Part shown: one piece after another, positions 1 to 12,800 of the stretch
Layout: each line of letters opens with the position of its first letter
How positions within the stretch are numbered: position 1 is the first letter of the stretch
Source: Mactra quadrangularis
Lineage: Eukaryota > Mollusca > Bivalvia > Venerida > Mactridae
Length of the DNA stretch: 64,000 nt
Direction of reading: 5' to 3'
Assembly: GCA_025267735.1 (NCBI GenBank)
Contig: CM046304.1
Location: 25,795,381 to 25,859,380 of the forward strand
Position numbers and translations under genes: made by a program
Notes under the pieces: generated by a model
Databases searched by the model: none
What the model saw: the letters and a program-made list of their open reading frames with translations, nothing else
Told to the model about the DNA's origin: nothing

Positions 1-377
1 AACTTTTTTGGCATAATGTAAACTGTAGATTGCAGTTAGTAAAAAATACAAAAATTCATTGTTTTTTTATCACTGTAAATCTATCTATAAGCAGCTATTA
101 ATACAGTGTGTGTATAGTCAGTAAAATGACATTGTTTTTGACTGGTTTGAACTTGGATTATATTTCTTACAACTTTTATGTTTATGATTTCAAAGTAACA
201 TTTGAGAAAGTAGAATAAATTGAAAGCATGTTGAAAAATGACTTTATTTACTCAATATTTAATACATTGTTTCTCATATGAAGATTTTTTCCCGATATTA
301 TATTATTAATCAATTTAGAATTATGTATTACCTTTTGGATGGTTTGGTAAATGTTGGTATTTTTTCTACATTAAGAT

Positions 378-604
378 AAGGCCACAACAAATTGATCATA
401 TGTTCTATGGATTCGCTCGCACCTTAATTTTGACGGTTTTTTACAAAAAAAATATTTTTATTTCCTCGCTTGCTCATAAAAATTTGGTCGAACCGCTATA
501 TAAAGCAAGTGAATAAAGTCTTTTTTAAAAATTTTTCTTCGCTCACTCGCCCCATTTTTTTCCCAGAAAAATCCGTAGAACATATGATCAACTTGTTGTG
601 GCCT
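378..604. mobile_element. MITE with about 36-bp terminal inverted repeats
   Basis: Both ends carry AGGCCACAACAARTTGATCA followed by TATGTTCTAYGGATT in inverted orientation, with two mismatches over about 36 bp. There is no coding capacity. Decayed half-copies occur at 17547-17690 and 30527-30700. Confidence 0.85.
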
Positions 605-2869
605 AATAAATAATAAAAAAATTCAAACTTCTGCATTATATGTATTTTAATCGACGTTTCGACATTTAAGTCTTCATCAGGTTAAATTATAAATACAATG
701 TAATTAATTGTTTTTATCTGCTAAAAATTAATTCAGCTTGTGTACAAGTCATTTGATGCTTTTCTGTGCATCTATATATTTGTCAAACTATTTTTTACAA
801 ACTGACTGCTCATGATTCAGTTTCGAAAAAGTAAAGTAATGTAATTCAGTTCTACAAATAATTTTTACTGTAAACTTACTTGGTGTCTTTTTGTTTGTTT
901 GTTTTTTAATGGTACTCTGTAGTTATTTTTTCTGTAGTAGTTTTTTGTTTACATAAGTCATATAATGATAAAACTATATTTAAAGAAAATAACTGTTAAT
1001 TCAATTATAACTTATTTGTATAAGTTTTGGCAAGTCAAAGAAACAGAAGTATATATTTTTTTCATTAGGGTTTATGTAGGTTAGACTACTTTAAAATCAG
1101 ACAAAAGCCTATTTTGATATTTTCTTGTCAAAACTGAACTTACATTAAACTTGTTGTAAATGTTTTGTTTTGTGTTTGTACTATACCTTCATGGGAACAA
1201 GTTCGTTATTTTGAGATTTTTCTACATTTATATTCTCAATAATTGTTTATGTGTAATGTTCTGATCATATTGTCTTTATAGTTTGTAAAACTGTGTGCAA
1301 ACCTGCTAACATATCAAAATTTTGTGGTTCATTTCCTTCAACTATTTCTGTTATTTGATATAAGGAGAAAACAATTCATATCTGACAATATGTTTCATTA
1401 ATCTGTATAATCTCCCATCATTACTTATTACTGCTTGTAGATGCATGCGTGAAAGGTTTCAAGTTTGATCCTTATGTTAAGGATTTTTAGGACACAAGAA
1501 AGGGTTATTTCCTATGTAAAAGCGAGTAAAATCATATAAATAAGGATTTTCAGAATTTTGAAAATTTTGAACTTTCATCCATGTAACTGACTATACTGAT
1601 AGTAGTTTGTTCAATTGTGTGGAAATTTAGAAAAATCACAAAATGTTGAGACTTTGATGAATTGTTATGATATATTTATATATGTGTGTGTGATAAAAAT
1701 GAAGAATGTTTTTATCCATTATTATGGTTGGTTTGTATTATTTCATCAAATATTTTTGTCATATCTGTATGTTTATATGACTGTGGCTTTGGTTTTAATC
1801 TCTCATCTCATTTAGTACTTCTCAGTACATTATGGTCAAGGTGGGAGTTGATGTTTTTTATTTGTAGTGCATCAAAAATTTACTAAGATCTGATGGTTTT
1901 ATCTTACATGTATCTTAATTGCATTAAGTTTTATGTACTTACTAATTACAATTTTTGTAACAGAAACTGTTTTCAATCAGATTGTGTTTACAATGTACAT
2001 GTATATTTATTTATGCAAATGTAGCTGGTTTTGAATAAGTCTTGTAAGTATCTTTTGGAATGTCCCATTGGTATTGTGAAGTTCACATTATATATAAATT
2101 CAATATCAGTTTGCAAATTTGAAAATATTGTGTCAATCTCTGTCAACAGATATCCTATAAATCATTGTCATAGGATCTCTTGACATTGCACAGGGGGGGG
2201 GTCATATTCAGATGACATGACCTTGGTGTCGACCAATCAATGCATAGGTTTCATTGTGTCCTAGTTCATTGTGTTAACTTATGAATATGCTCAGCTAAAG
2301 ATTAATTACATTGTAGTTCATTCCTTGTTCAAAAATACAGAAATCATGTATTATACCTGGCCTTAAATATTTGCATGCAAAACATCAAATTTACATGCTA
2401 GGTGATGAACCATTTTTTATACATTGAAGTCAGGACGTAGAATTACTTTATTTACAGGGAATATTAGTGTGTTATATTCTGTGAGAGTCATGTTTGTGTC
2501 TTGTGTATGTTACTGATAGTTTTTATTCCATTATTTGTTGTATAGATGATAATATTTTGTGCATAAATAAAATTGAATAAATTACATGAAAATAAAAACT
2601 GTCTTTGTGTATGTATAAGGGTTGGGTTAAATTTTATTCAGAATTATTAATCACTTTTTGATAGCCTTGGATCCATGAGTACCTAGCAAGCAGGATGATG
2701 TTAGTGGCCAAGAGAAGAGAGATTAGATTTTAGTTCAAGTGCATGGATTTAAACAGCAGCAAAATTTACTTCTCGGAATTTAACTTAACTCAACCGTTCT
2801 GATGATAGAATATTGAACACAAGTACATTGTAAATGATGGTTGAAAAAAATTATTTAGTACGTATCTGT

Positions 2870-3228
2870 AGGGCGTGTTTGATTCAGTCTACTCCGAGTA
2901 CTCCAGTGTACTCTTGGAGCACCAACGAATCAAATGTCCCAATTTTGTAGCAAAACAACAGAATGGTGGAAAAAGTTACAGGATGCTTTTTGTTAGATGA
3001 CAGCAGTTCATCAAATGAGTATGATGACGATCTGGCACAAAATATGGTCAAAAACAACATTTGCAATCCTGGCATTCTCTCTTTTCCACCATCTTAATTA
3101 CAGCATACTCCGTTTACACCTCCTAAAAGGCAGGTGTATTCAAAGTATTCTGAGAGGGTGTGAATTCAATTTTCAGTGATGGGAGTACGTACTCCAATTA
3201 CTCAGATCTGGTGAATTAAACGCACCCT
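2870..3228. mobile_element. MITE, TIR AGGGYGYGTTTRATTCA
   Basis: The left end reads TAGGGCGTGTTTGATTCA and the right end, inverted, CTAGGGTGCGTTTAATTCA. The short open frames inside show no homology I recognise. The GGGYRCGTT-type ends resemble the elements at 44586 and 50856, which have 3-bp duplications as in PIF/Harbinger. Confidence 0.7.
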
Positions 3229-3320
3229 AGGACTACATCTGGGAAAGGCGGCTGACATGTAACCTCTCTCAAAACTAAGCTCAATTTGTGACTTCTTTTA
3301 GTTCCTAGCTGAGGATATGA

Positions 3321-4170
3321 GTCTAGTATGGAAAGCCATTCTGCCATGCCAATTGCAATTTGCTAAATGACATTTGCTAATGATAAATGCTATATGCAAT
3401 TTGCGAAATGACATTTGCTAATGATTATTGTGAAATGCAATTTGAGAAATGCCAATTGCAATTTGCTAAATGACATTTGCTAATGATAAGTGCGAAATGC
3501 AATTTGAGAAATGCCAATTGCAATTTGCTAAATGACATTTGCTAATGATAAATGCGATATGCAATTTGCGAAATGACATTTGCTAATGATTATTGTGAAA
3601 TGCAATTTGAGAAATGCCAATTGCAATTTGCGAAATGACATTTGCTAATGATTATTATGAAATGCAATTTGAGAAATGCCAAATGCAATTTGCTAAATGA
3701 CATTTGCTAATGATAAGTGCAAAATGCAGTTTACATTTACATGTACTACTGATAGTCGGGCTATATATTCTAATTCTAGCAGGACATTTGCTAATGATGA
3801 ATGCGAAATGACATTTGCCAATGATAAATGCGAAATGCAATTTGCAAAATGACATTTGCTAATGATTTTTGTGAAGTGTAATTTGCGAAATGACATTCGC
3901 TAATGATTATCGTGAAATGCAATTTGCGAAATGTCATTACGATACTGTATGGGCTTCTTACAACGAATGACCAGCAAATTGAAGCATGTATCTTTCCTTT
4001 CTAGAAGACAGCGGTCTGATTGATGGCGGAAATTGTTCTAAAATAACCTTGTGCCAATAAGCATTTCGCAATAATCATTAGAAAAATGTCATTTTGCATT
4101 TGTCATTTCGCAAATAGCAATTTGCATTGCAGAATAGCTATTCGCTTGGCAGAATGGCGTTCCATAGTCT
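3321..4170. mobile_element. Foldback element with internal ATTTGC-rich tandem repeats
   Basis: The ends TATGGAAAGCCATTCTGCCA (3327-3346) and TGGCAGAATGGCGTTCCATA (4147-4166) are inverted copies, 19 of 20 identical. Between them, 3349-3930 is a tandem array (units of about 60-65 bp built on GACATTTGCTAATGAT and GCGAAATGCAATTTG). 4055-4140 holds the same motifs inverted, so the element folds back. Confidence 0.75.
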
Positions 4171-4310
4171 AGCATACATTCTGATATAGTAGAAAAGGGA
4201 TGTAACAGTTGTTTATCAAAATGTTGGGCTTGTTTTTCTTTAACTTATCTCCCTTTACTTCTTGGTCTAGACGACAGCGTCTATTCATTCTATTCGTCAT
4301 TATACAGAAA

Positions 4311-4385
4311 ATGGCGGCTTAAAATAGCTGGTCTATTTATTTTTTCATGATTTTACATATTTTTGAACGTTTAATACACATAAGG
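4311..4385 (+). promoter_or_regulatory. SAAL1: Probable SAAL1 promoter and non-coding first exon
   Basis: AAAATGGCGGC at about 4308-4318 resembles the YY1-type motif often found at transcription starts of housekeeping genes. About 70 nt later a good donor, TAAGG|GTAAGT, follows at 4386. The first coding exon at 6684 needs such an upstream exon. The exact start site is not visible; this is inference. Confidence 0.4.
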
Positions 4386-4683
4386 GTAAGTAAAATTAAT
4401 TGAAGTATAAAAATTCTTTGTAATTCATTCACTGTCACCATATGCCATTGAGGGTCACCTCTGATAACTTTAACCAAATGGAATTGTCACATGTTTTCGC
4501 GATGCTGTTAGTGTTGTTCCAGAAGAAAGATTTGGTAATTAGATATAGCTTGGCTCATATAGATAATTTTATCTTAACGTTTTGAGGTTCTATGATATTG
4601 TAAACTTACTTAACCTTGTGTTAGTTGTATTACGACGATGAGGTACATAAATAGTTCTAAAAATAAGACCCTATTTCGGACTA

Positions 4684-5989
4684 CTTACTTACTTACTTAA
4701 TCCTCTTCGCTCCTTGTGGAGCATAGGGCCTTCACCACATCACGCCATCTACAACGGTCCATGGCCTTGGCCTTGGCTTCACCCCAAGACATTCTTGTTT
4801 TTCGCAGCTCTATATCTAGGGTTCTGCGCCAAGTGTTTGTGGGTCTTCCTCTTCGCCTGGTGCCTTGAGGATTCCAGTCTAGGGCTTGTCTGGCTTTATT
4901 GGGCTGTTGTCTTCGCAGGGTGTGTCCAATCCATCTCCATTTCTTCTGTACGATAGAGTCTGTGATTGGTATTTGTCCTGTCCTCTCCCATAGCTCTCGG
5001 TTGGAGATCCTGTCTGGCCACCATATCCGCAAGATCTGTCTCAAGCATGTGTTGATAAAGACTTGCAGTCGTTGGTCAAGGCGTTTGGTCCTTCTCCATA
5101 TTTCTGCGCCATACAGGAGAATGGTCTTCACGTTGCTGTTGAAGAGCCTTAGCTTCGTCTTTAGGTGGATGTTGTGATTCTTCCACACTGGTCTTAATGT
5201 AGCAAAAGCATGGCGGGCTTTCCCTATCCTAGCCTTGATGTCTTCCTCTGTGCCTCCAGTCTTACTGACAATGCTACCCAGATATGTGAAGGTATCAACG
5301 TCTTCAATGGTTTGTCCTCCAATGTCAATACTCTGTGTATTTCCTGGATTTATTCTGAGGCACTTTGTTTTGTCAACGTTGATCTCTGGCCCAGTTGTTC
5401 TGGCTATTTCTTGGAGTCTTGTTGTCTTCATCTGTATCTGGTTGCTGGTATGGGACAGGAGGCCAATGTCGTCTGCATAGTCAAGGTCTTCCAGCTGGCT
5501 TGTCAGGGTCCATTGTATCCCTCTTGGTCTATCCAATGTTCTTTTCATCACCCAGTCGATAACTATGGAAAAGATCATCGGAGAGAGTAAACAGCCTTGT
5601 CTGACGCTGGTACGCACTGTGAAAGGTTCCGAGAGATCCATGTCGTGGATGACCTGGCAGAGATTGTTGTTGTATAGGCTCCGGATTATGTTGACTATCT
5701 TACTGGGAAGAACGTAGTGCCTCAGTATCTGCCATATTGTGTGAAATCTATGAAGTTGACATACAGTGGACTGTTCCATTCTATGGACTGTTCAATTATA
5801 ATGCGGAGTGTTGCTATTTGGTCTGCACACGATCTACCAGCTCTGAAACCTGCCTGTTCTTTTCTGAGGAGTTTGTTGACGTCCGCTTTGATTCTCTCCA
5901 GTATGACCCTTGCTAGTACCTTACTGAGTATGGATAGCAGCTGTATGCCTCTCCAATTGTTACAATCGCTCAGATCACCTTTCTTTCTT
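4684..5989 (-). mobile_element. 5'-truncated non-LTR retrotransposon (LINE) with 12-bp target duplication
   Basis: The insertion lies antisense in the inferred SAAL1 intron 1. It is flanked by TATTTCGGACTA at 4672-4683 and 5990-6001, a perfect 12-bp duplication. The 3' tail is a (TAAG)n microsatellite (minus strand, 4683-4698), as in RTE-like LINEs. The clade is not assigned with certainty. Confidence 0.88.
4697..5989 (-). pseudogene. LINE reverse transcriptase fragment, disrupted
   Basis: The main open frame (5779-4697) has the catalytic YADD box (LDYADDIGLLSH), then FTYLGSIVSKTGGTEEDIK and a C-terminal region ending SEED, as in LINE reverse transcriptases of many invertebrates. Upstream, 5989-5790 in another frame encodes GDLSDCNNWRGIQLLSILSK and AGRSCADQIATLRIIIEQS, the fingers domain. 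Between them the FxDxxKAFD box is mostly deleted after FIDF, with a frame change, so one catalytic Asp region is lost and the copy is dead. No endonuclease domain remains. Confidence 0.88.
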
Positions 5990-6683
5990 TATTTCGGACT
6001 AGTAAGTATTAAAGTAAAGTCCTTTTACAGTCTGACCTGTTGACTAGTATATGGAAGCCAGCTTCTATGGTCAGAAAACAAGTATGGTCATTGTAAACCA
6101 ATTGACTGTGAGGTAAGTGATTGGATAGATGACCTCAGAGAGAACCCAGACTCGTGCTCATTACAAATTAGTTGCCGTTGGCAATGGTTGAATAGTCAAC
6201 TGTCGGAACTGAGTTACCCTACCAGCTTACCCACAGTCTCCTAGGCTTTATCATAACAAGACTTCTTGGTTGAGAAAATTATGTTACAGCAATTGGGAAT
6301 ATTTAAAACTTTGTACTCTGACCTGTGGTCTAAACATTCATATTGGACACATAGTTAAGAAGCTGACTGCGTGGTTAGTGATGGGATAGCTACAGGGGTT
6401 ACTGTTGGCTCTTAGCACATTACAGTTGATTACCATACAATTTAAAGCTGGAGCAGTTGTCCAGGGCTAGGACATAGGACAGAGATCCTGGTTCATATTC
6501 TTGCTGAGGGCACTGCCTGTCTTCACTAGTATTCCTTCACAATTTACAGGTTTAAATATGTACTGTGAAGATTAACTGCTTGAAGGTGATTCCTATTATC
6601 AGTTGTAACTGTATGGATTTGTTCGACTAAACTTGTATAGCACATACATTAATCATATAACATTGCTTTCATCTGCTCTATAG

Positions 6684-6858
6684 AATCATGGATTCCTCAG
6701 AAGACTATGTAAATTCACCAGAATCAAGTGATTGTGATCGGAACCCTTCTCCTCCACCTGAATTTACAGAAAACCCAGATCTGTTGTTAGCTGAAAGTAT
6801 TGGTAATACTGCATTTAGTAAACATTGGTTGTTTACTACACTTATCAAACTAATTGAG
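6684..6858 (+). CDS. SAAL1: SAAL1 exon 1 (coding from 6688)
   Basis: The acceptor TAG ends at 6683, then AATC and the ATG at 6688. It encodes residues 1-57, including the DRNPSPPPEF and AFSKHWLF blocks shared with vertebrate SAAL1. Donor GAG|GTAAGA, phase 0. Confidence 0.9.
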
Positions 6859-9800
6859 GTAAGATTGTTTGATAAAGATTTATAATTTATCTAATGCTAT
6901 TTATAGGCTTGTTCATGTTTATTCATTTATATAATTTTCCAGCGGTAATTATGAAAAAATAATGTAGCAGAGGTTTCATTCACCACTTGTACTCCCTTGC
7001 CTTCAAGCTAGCTTTTATGGTGAATTGATAGAGTGACCTCTTAATACCCAAGAGGTCCTGGAATAGAATCATAGTTTGGACCATTTATTTTATCGGTTAA
7101 CATTTATGATTAATACCAACTATCTTCTATAAGGACATATTAATGTAGTTGTGGCCAATTTCTTTGTAAATGAGGCTCTATTGTAGAAAAAAATATAACT
7201 TACAGTGTTGGGCTTAATCTGCCATCCCAAAGCCAAGGACTTGTGAAAATTGGTTCAAATTTCAATGTGGTAATTATTAATTTCATAAAGTCCAACTATA
7301 TGATGCCTTTACTATATAACATAATAAACCTGTCTAGGGCTCAAGAAAATGTAAGACAATAACTAAACTTACATGAAAGCTGTACTAATGACTATGTTTA
7401 TGCTATGCTGAAAAATTATCCTTCATAATTCATGGATAAAAATCTAACTCACAATTTTATAGCGTATACTGGGCTGGACATTAATTTTTAAAGAAGGTTG
7501 ACTGGTTGGACAACCAGCTATATATTTTCCTTGCCCAAACCAAATGTCAAGTAGGAGTAAAAAGTTACCCAAACCCATGTTTAGATTGTCAGTGGCAATA
7601 GCATGACCTTTAACCCTTTACTGGTTGTGACATGTGTGAAAAGTAGCCATATTTTCATCATTACATGTTAGGGCTATTTCAAGATGCTCTAATTTCATTA
7701 CTAATTAACATACATATATGTTGTACAAAGTTTGCTACACATTATTTCTACAAGACATAAAATATGGATGAAATCCTATAGTTCTTTGTACACATATTTT
7801 TATTGTGGTGGTGAAAATTTGTTTGTACTGCAGGGGAAAACCCAAATATTTGAATTCCAAAGAATTAAAAGTCTATTCATTTCATGTCTATTTCAGGAAG
7901 TCAATAATGAGAATGAAGCTGATAGTGATCTGGCTGTTGATGTTGATGAAGAATTACAAAATGAACTTTGTAAATTATGGGATATGTCAATGAATTCTGT
8001 AAGTAAAACAAACAAACCAATTATAATCCACAAACATAAAATTACAAACCTGTAAGGGGCTGTTGCAGTTAGTGATTTTTTCAAGCCATTTTAGAGTCAA
8101 AATCGGACCCTATTCGCCTATCAAAAATGTTTATTTATCTTCTCTCCTTGAATGAAATTCTTATGTTCTTAAAATTTTGTAGTTTTGTTTCTTTTTTTAC
8201 CAATTGCTTTATTACGATATCATTTAGAAATCTCTTTGCTCGGGCAACCAAAACAAAGACTGAGAAACCATATAGCAAATGGATTGAAATCTTCCGGTCG
8301 TATGTAGTTATCAATAATTGACATAAAACTTGCTAGACTTAGTGTGGCTGTACGGAGATAAAAGATAAATGGAATGTTTCTTAACGGCTTTTTACCGCTC
8401 CGCGGGGGTGTCATTCCTTAGAGGTAAAACATAGAGTAAAATCAACGAGGGAAATTCTGGTATTCTGCTCCTAAGAGGTTGCTGCTCATTAGAGGTGCCA
8501 ATAGCACAGGTTATACTGTGCATTCAAAATCAGTTATATGTCAGTAATATTTTCACTTTACCTGGAGCTTTTAATGTTCATTTGTCAAATCTGACAGCTG
8601 AAATTGATTTACAAAATGGACTTATATTTCTATGTATTTCTTTCAGGATGTAGTTAAGTTTTTGAATGAATTTAAAGCCATTGAAATATTAAGTGGTATT
8701 ATAGACAAATCAAAAGCCCCAAGAGTTATTGTAAGTATTAATTAATTAATGATTTACAAAAACTTGGGAGGAATCTCACTGACTCTTATTAAGGAATCTG
8801 CCCAGATCCCTAAAGATTTGCACCATTCTTATGTTGCTTTATAGTTGCCATGAATGTTTTCATCTCATAACTATGACTTCAAATCTGTATTCAAAATTTA
8901 ATTTGTTGGTGGAATATCTAAAATATAACCTGGGATTCCTTCAGGATCCTTGGTAAAAACATTAAGTATTGATGCATGTTTATATGTCTTGTTAAGGTGG
9001 TGCTTAAGCATTGTAAGATGCAATCAGGGCTTGAATTTAAGCTCCCTTACTCACAAAATGCAAGTTGATTTTGAAAAGTCTAACTCCCAAAATTTTGGGA
9101 GTTGAAATCATTGCAAAAAATGAGCCTCAAGTGGGCATTGAAAAGGCCAGATGGATTGATGTTTTAATATGATTGAAGATTCACAGTAAAACATGTTTGA
9201 TATTCTTTGCCTCTTCCACAATAACACACTTGTTCTATGTTTAATTAAGTATTTTAATAAGTTACTTTTATATTGCATATACAAATAGTTACTGCATATA
9301 CTATTACAATTTGGAGGAAATAATGCGAGTGATTTTTTCATTTTTGTGAGTTGAAACAAAATCATCTCTCAAAAAATTGCAAGTCCAACTTTTTGTTAAA
9401 TTCGAGACCTGGATGCAATTCTGTCACTGTATTTCATTGTGAATCATTTCCTAAACACTAAATTAACGGTTCTACAGACATAATTGTTACGAGTAGTTTT
9501 ACATACAATATACCTAAGATGGTACAACTGGTAAAGGCTGATGCTGATTGGTAGATATTGTTGAGATGTGACTGTTGATGAAAGTTCACTATGTTGACTG
9601 ATCAACTGATCATACCATAGACAATCATCATGGTTACATGACAAAAGACTGTGTGATATTATTAGGACAGATAACATATGTTCACTAGTAATTATATTAC
9701 ATGAGATAGTGTATGCTCAAAGCTAGATACAATTGCAGGTACATTTGTACCTATCTGAGATACAAATGCTTGGATTTTTTTCTGACGTTGGTCATTATTG

Positions 9801-12800
9801 GAGCATGTTTCTTATATTATTGTAGGAGATATCTGTTGGAATACTTGGTAATATGGCATGTGAGAGTTCAGTGTGTAAAGAAATGTCTGATGATTCAAAG
9901 TTTGTGTAAGTTTTGATCATATTAATCATCGAATAAGTTGATCAGTCAACCAAATTAGTGGGTGTCTAGTTGTCCAGGACAACCACTTTTTCGTTCAGGC
10001 GGCCAAAAATTTGTTTTTGGCTACCAAAATTCTGCAAATGAGATGTAGTGCTTGCTCTTGAAATTATCTTTTGGGACAACCACTTAGATACCCTAAATCA
10101 TAGACTGAGTTGATTCTCTTAATTCACATTTTAAAGTATTTGCTGATATGTTTTTTTATTTAAATAAATACTTGAGAAAAATGTTGATTTTTACATGGGG
10201 TTTCTCATCCTTAAGAAGCCGACTGTAGCAAATCCTCATTATAATCTGCTGCAGACAATTACATTCAGCCCCACATCATGGCACATGCACAATTAAAAGC
10301 ATAGTTGGTACTGTATTCAAAATGACCTGCTATAAAAATTAGCAAGCAGACAATGTAGTTTGGGCAATTGAAGTATATCTGATCTGTTTGGTTATAATTC
10401 TGTGTTTATATGCTCCATCAAATCCTATGTTGGACAACTCAAATAGAGCTTTTATTTATTAAATATATATATAAAAATGCTGTACTCATGTTTGGAGCAG
10501 GCTTGTAAATGAAAAATTAAAAATCAATTATAATTCCATTATTCTTAATTTACAGACAATTAATTTTGTTGCTTATGGAAACAAGAGATGTTCCAACATT
10601 GGTTGAAAATACAAGGTAAGTTATGTAGTATTTTATTATCAGTGTTTTTTCCCTCTAACTAGGGCCAAGAATAGGACTTTTCACCATGGAAAAAGAACGA
10701 CAAAAATTCACTAAACATGACCAAAATTTTACAATTATGGTAAGATTATTTTGAGCCAAAAGGTCTAAATGTAATAGTTATCATTCAATGTTGGTTTTCT
10801 GTTTGTGGCTGGTCAGATACAAAAAAAAGTTTCTGCAATTATTTTTTATGAGAGTGAAGTGTTTAAAAGACATTTCTTTAAGAAAAAATACATTTTTTAA
10901 TACTTCCTCTAGTTGTCCCTCATTTTTTTCACAATTTAGGAGAATACAACGTGAAAATTCACTAAATGATTAACTAAACTGTAAGGTTATTGTGAGATTC
11001 ACTACAACAACGATTTACCACTGTATGATGACCCCTGGTCACTTAAATCACTTTAAGGCAGGTGATCCCTCACAGTACACATATTCTTCTGGGTGAAGTG
11101 GAAAAACTGTAGGTAAATTTCTTTCCCAAGGAAATTAGTAGTGCCTCTAAAGGGTTCGAACCAGGACCCCTTAATCCTATATGCCATGCTATATTCATTA
11201 ACTACCATTTATGGAGTCATGAATGATTTCTATTAATATTTTTCAGATTGATATATACATCTTTATCTAACACCTCTTGTAGAGATGTATGGATTAATGC
11301 TATACAAAGATCTGAAGATTTCTTAAATCATTTAAGATTTATATTCTCAAGTGCAACTAACTGTATGTTTGTTTCTTTCGGTTGAGTTTAATGTCCATAC
11401 AACACATTGTATAGGTCATGGCCTGGCAGTCAGTCAACTTCCTCATCATTCCTAGAAAGGCTAAATCTCTGGTTTCAGCTGTTAATCAGTTACTAGACAC
11501 ATATGTCTGCCACTGTCTGACAACTGCCTTACATGATTTAGTATCAGTGGTAGGAGGGAGAATAGATGTAGAAATTATTTCATGACCAAACTCAAGGAAA
11601 ATGCTCCGCCTTGGAATCGAAACCCTCAATCAGTAATCTTGAGTGCTACCAACTGAGCTTGGCATGTTTGTTTCTGTTATAAGTTTTCATGTTTTATGAA
11701 ATCAGCTCCAGTTTCTTTTTAAGATCCTACTTCTAGATGTAAACCTTTTTAACTTGGATCAACTCTGTGTCAATGCAAACAATAGTCATTTTATTAAGAC
11801 CAGCTCACCTAACCCAGCTTTCCAGAATCTATGTCCATAACCAGTACTCACTGACACACAAGGTCAGAATGCTTCTTCATACGCCATACTAATGAAGGAA
11901 AATCAACATTATTATCAAATTTTCATGAAAGTGTATACCGGTATTCATCCTAAGGGTATAATCACAATAGATGAGGCTCATACTTTGTGTGGATTATAAA
12001 TTTTGGTAGTGTAAACTGTAGAAGTGGTTATCACAGACAATAGGATTATATTTAATTGAATGATTTTTTAAATGTTTTAGTTCTATTTTATTTATAGGTG
12101 ATTTGTTAAAGAATTCAGCTGAGTTAGTTAATAATCTGTTGGATCATGAACCTGATCTCTGTGTGTCCTGGGCTACAGATGATTTCATTCATTCATTACT
12201 AGAAGCAACAGATCAGATTGGGTAAAGTTTATACTATTTTCAACTCTCACCTTGTTGTTATACTTACGGTAACTTACTCACTTAGCCAGCATTCTTGGAC
12301 AGTGTTTTTGTTACCCGTGTTTGAATACTGTTCCACAAAGAGGCACATATCATTATACATGTATGGAGAAAATCAACACTTTTGTCAAGATTTGATGGAA
12401 GTGTGTAACTTTTGATACTAAAAATCAAACCTCCATAGCTACATTGGAAGTCCAGCAAGCTTGCTATTGCACCATTTGGCCAATCACCTACTACAGTCTT
12501 CATCAAATTTTTTGTAGGAAATTAAATATGGTCTCTTGTAGTTCTAACCAGTTTTTGCCAGAAAGTGTGAAGCCCGAAACTATTGAAATTTATTTGGGCT
12601 TATAAAATTACTTATGTTTTACAATTGAACCAATTGATAATCTGGATCAGTACTATTAAATGTAACTGGGGTTAGTGCTTGTGAAAAATTCAAGGAAATG
12701 ATAATTCTCGTATTTGTTAATTATTTTTAATTAAAAGACTCATACAGATGTTTTTATGTTACAGAAGTGGTCATACTGAGGCATTAGAAGTTTATCTTCA

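Larger units (their letters stand above)
1..4310. other. Left intergenic region, possibly the 3' end of an upstream gene
   Basis: 1-2600 has no convincing coding exon. Three AATAAA hexamers cluster at 2566-2571, 2576-2581 and 2591-2596, followed at 2601 by a GT-rich tract, the usual layout of a mammalian-style poly(A) site on +. This could be the transcript end of a gene to the left. MITEs lie at 378-604 and 2870-3228, a foldback element at 3321-4170. Confidence 0.35.

Noticed and set aside
3655..3896. Minus-strand open frames with FAFIISKCHFA-type repeats
   Set aside because: They are translations of the ATTTGC tandem repeat in the foldback element.
4714..5590. Several plus-strand open frames over the LINE
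   Set aside because: They are antisense shadows of the minus-strand reverse transcriptase.
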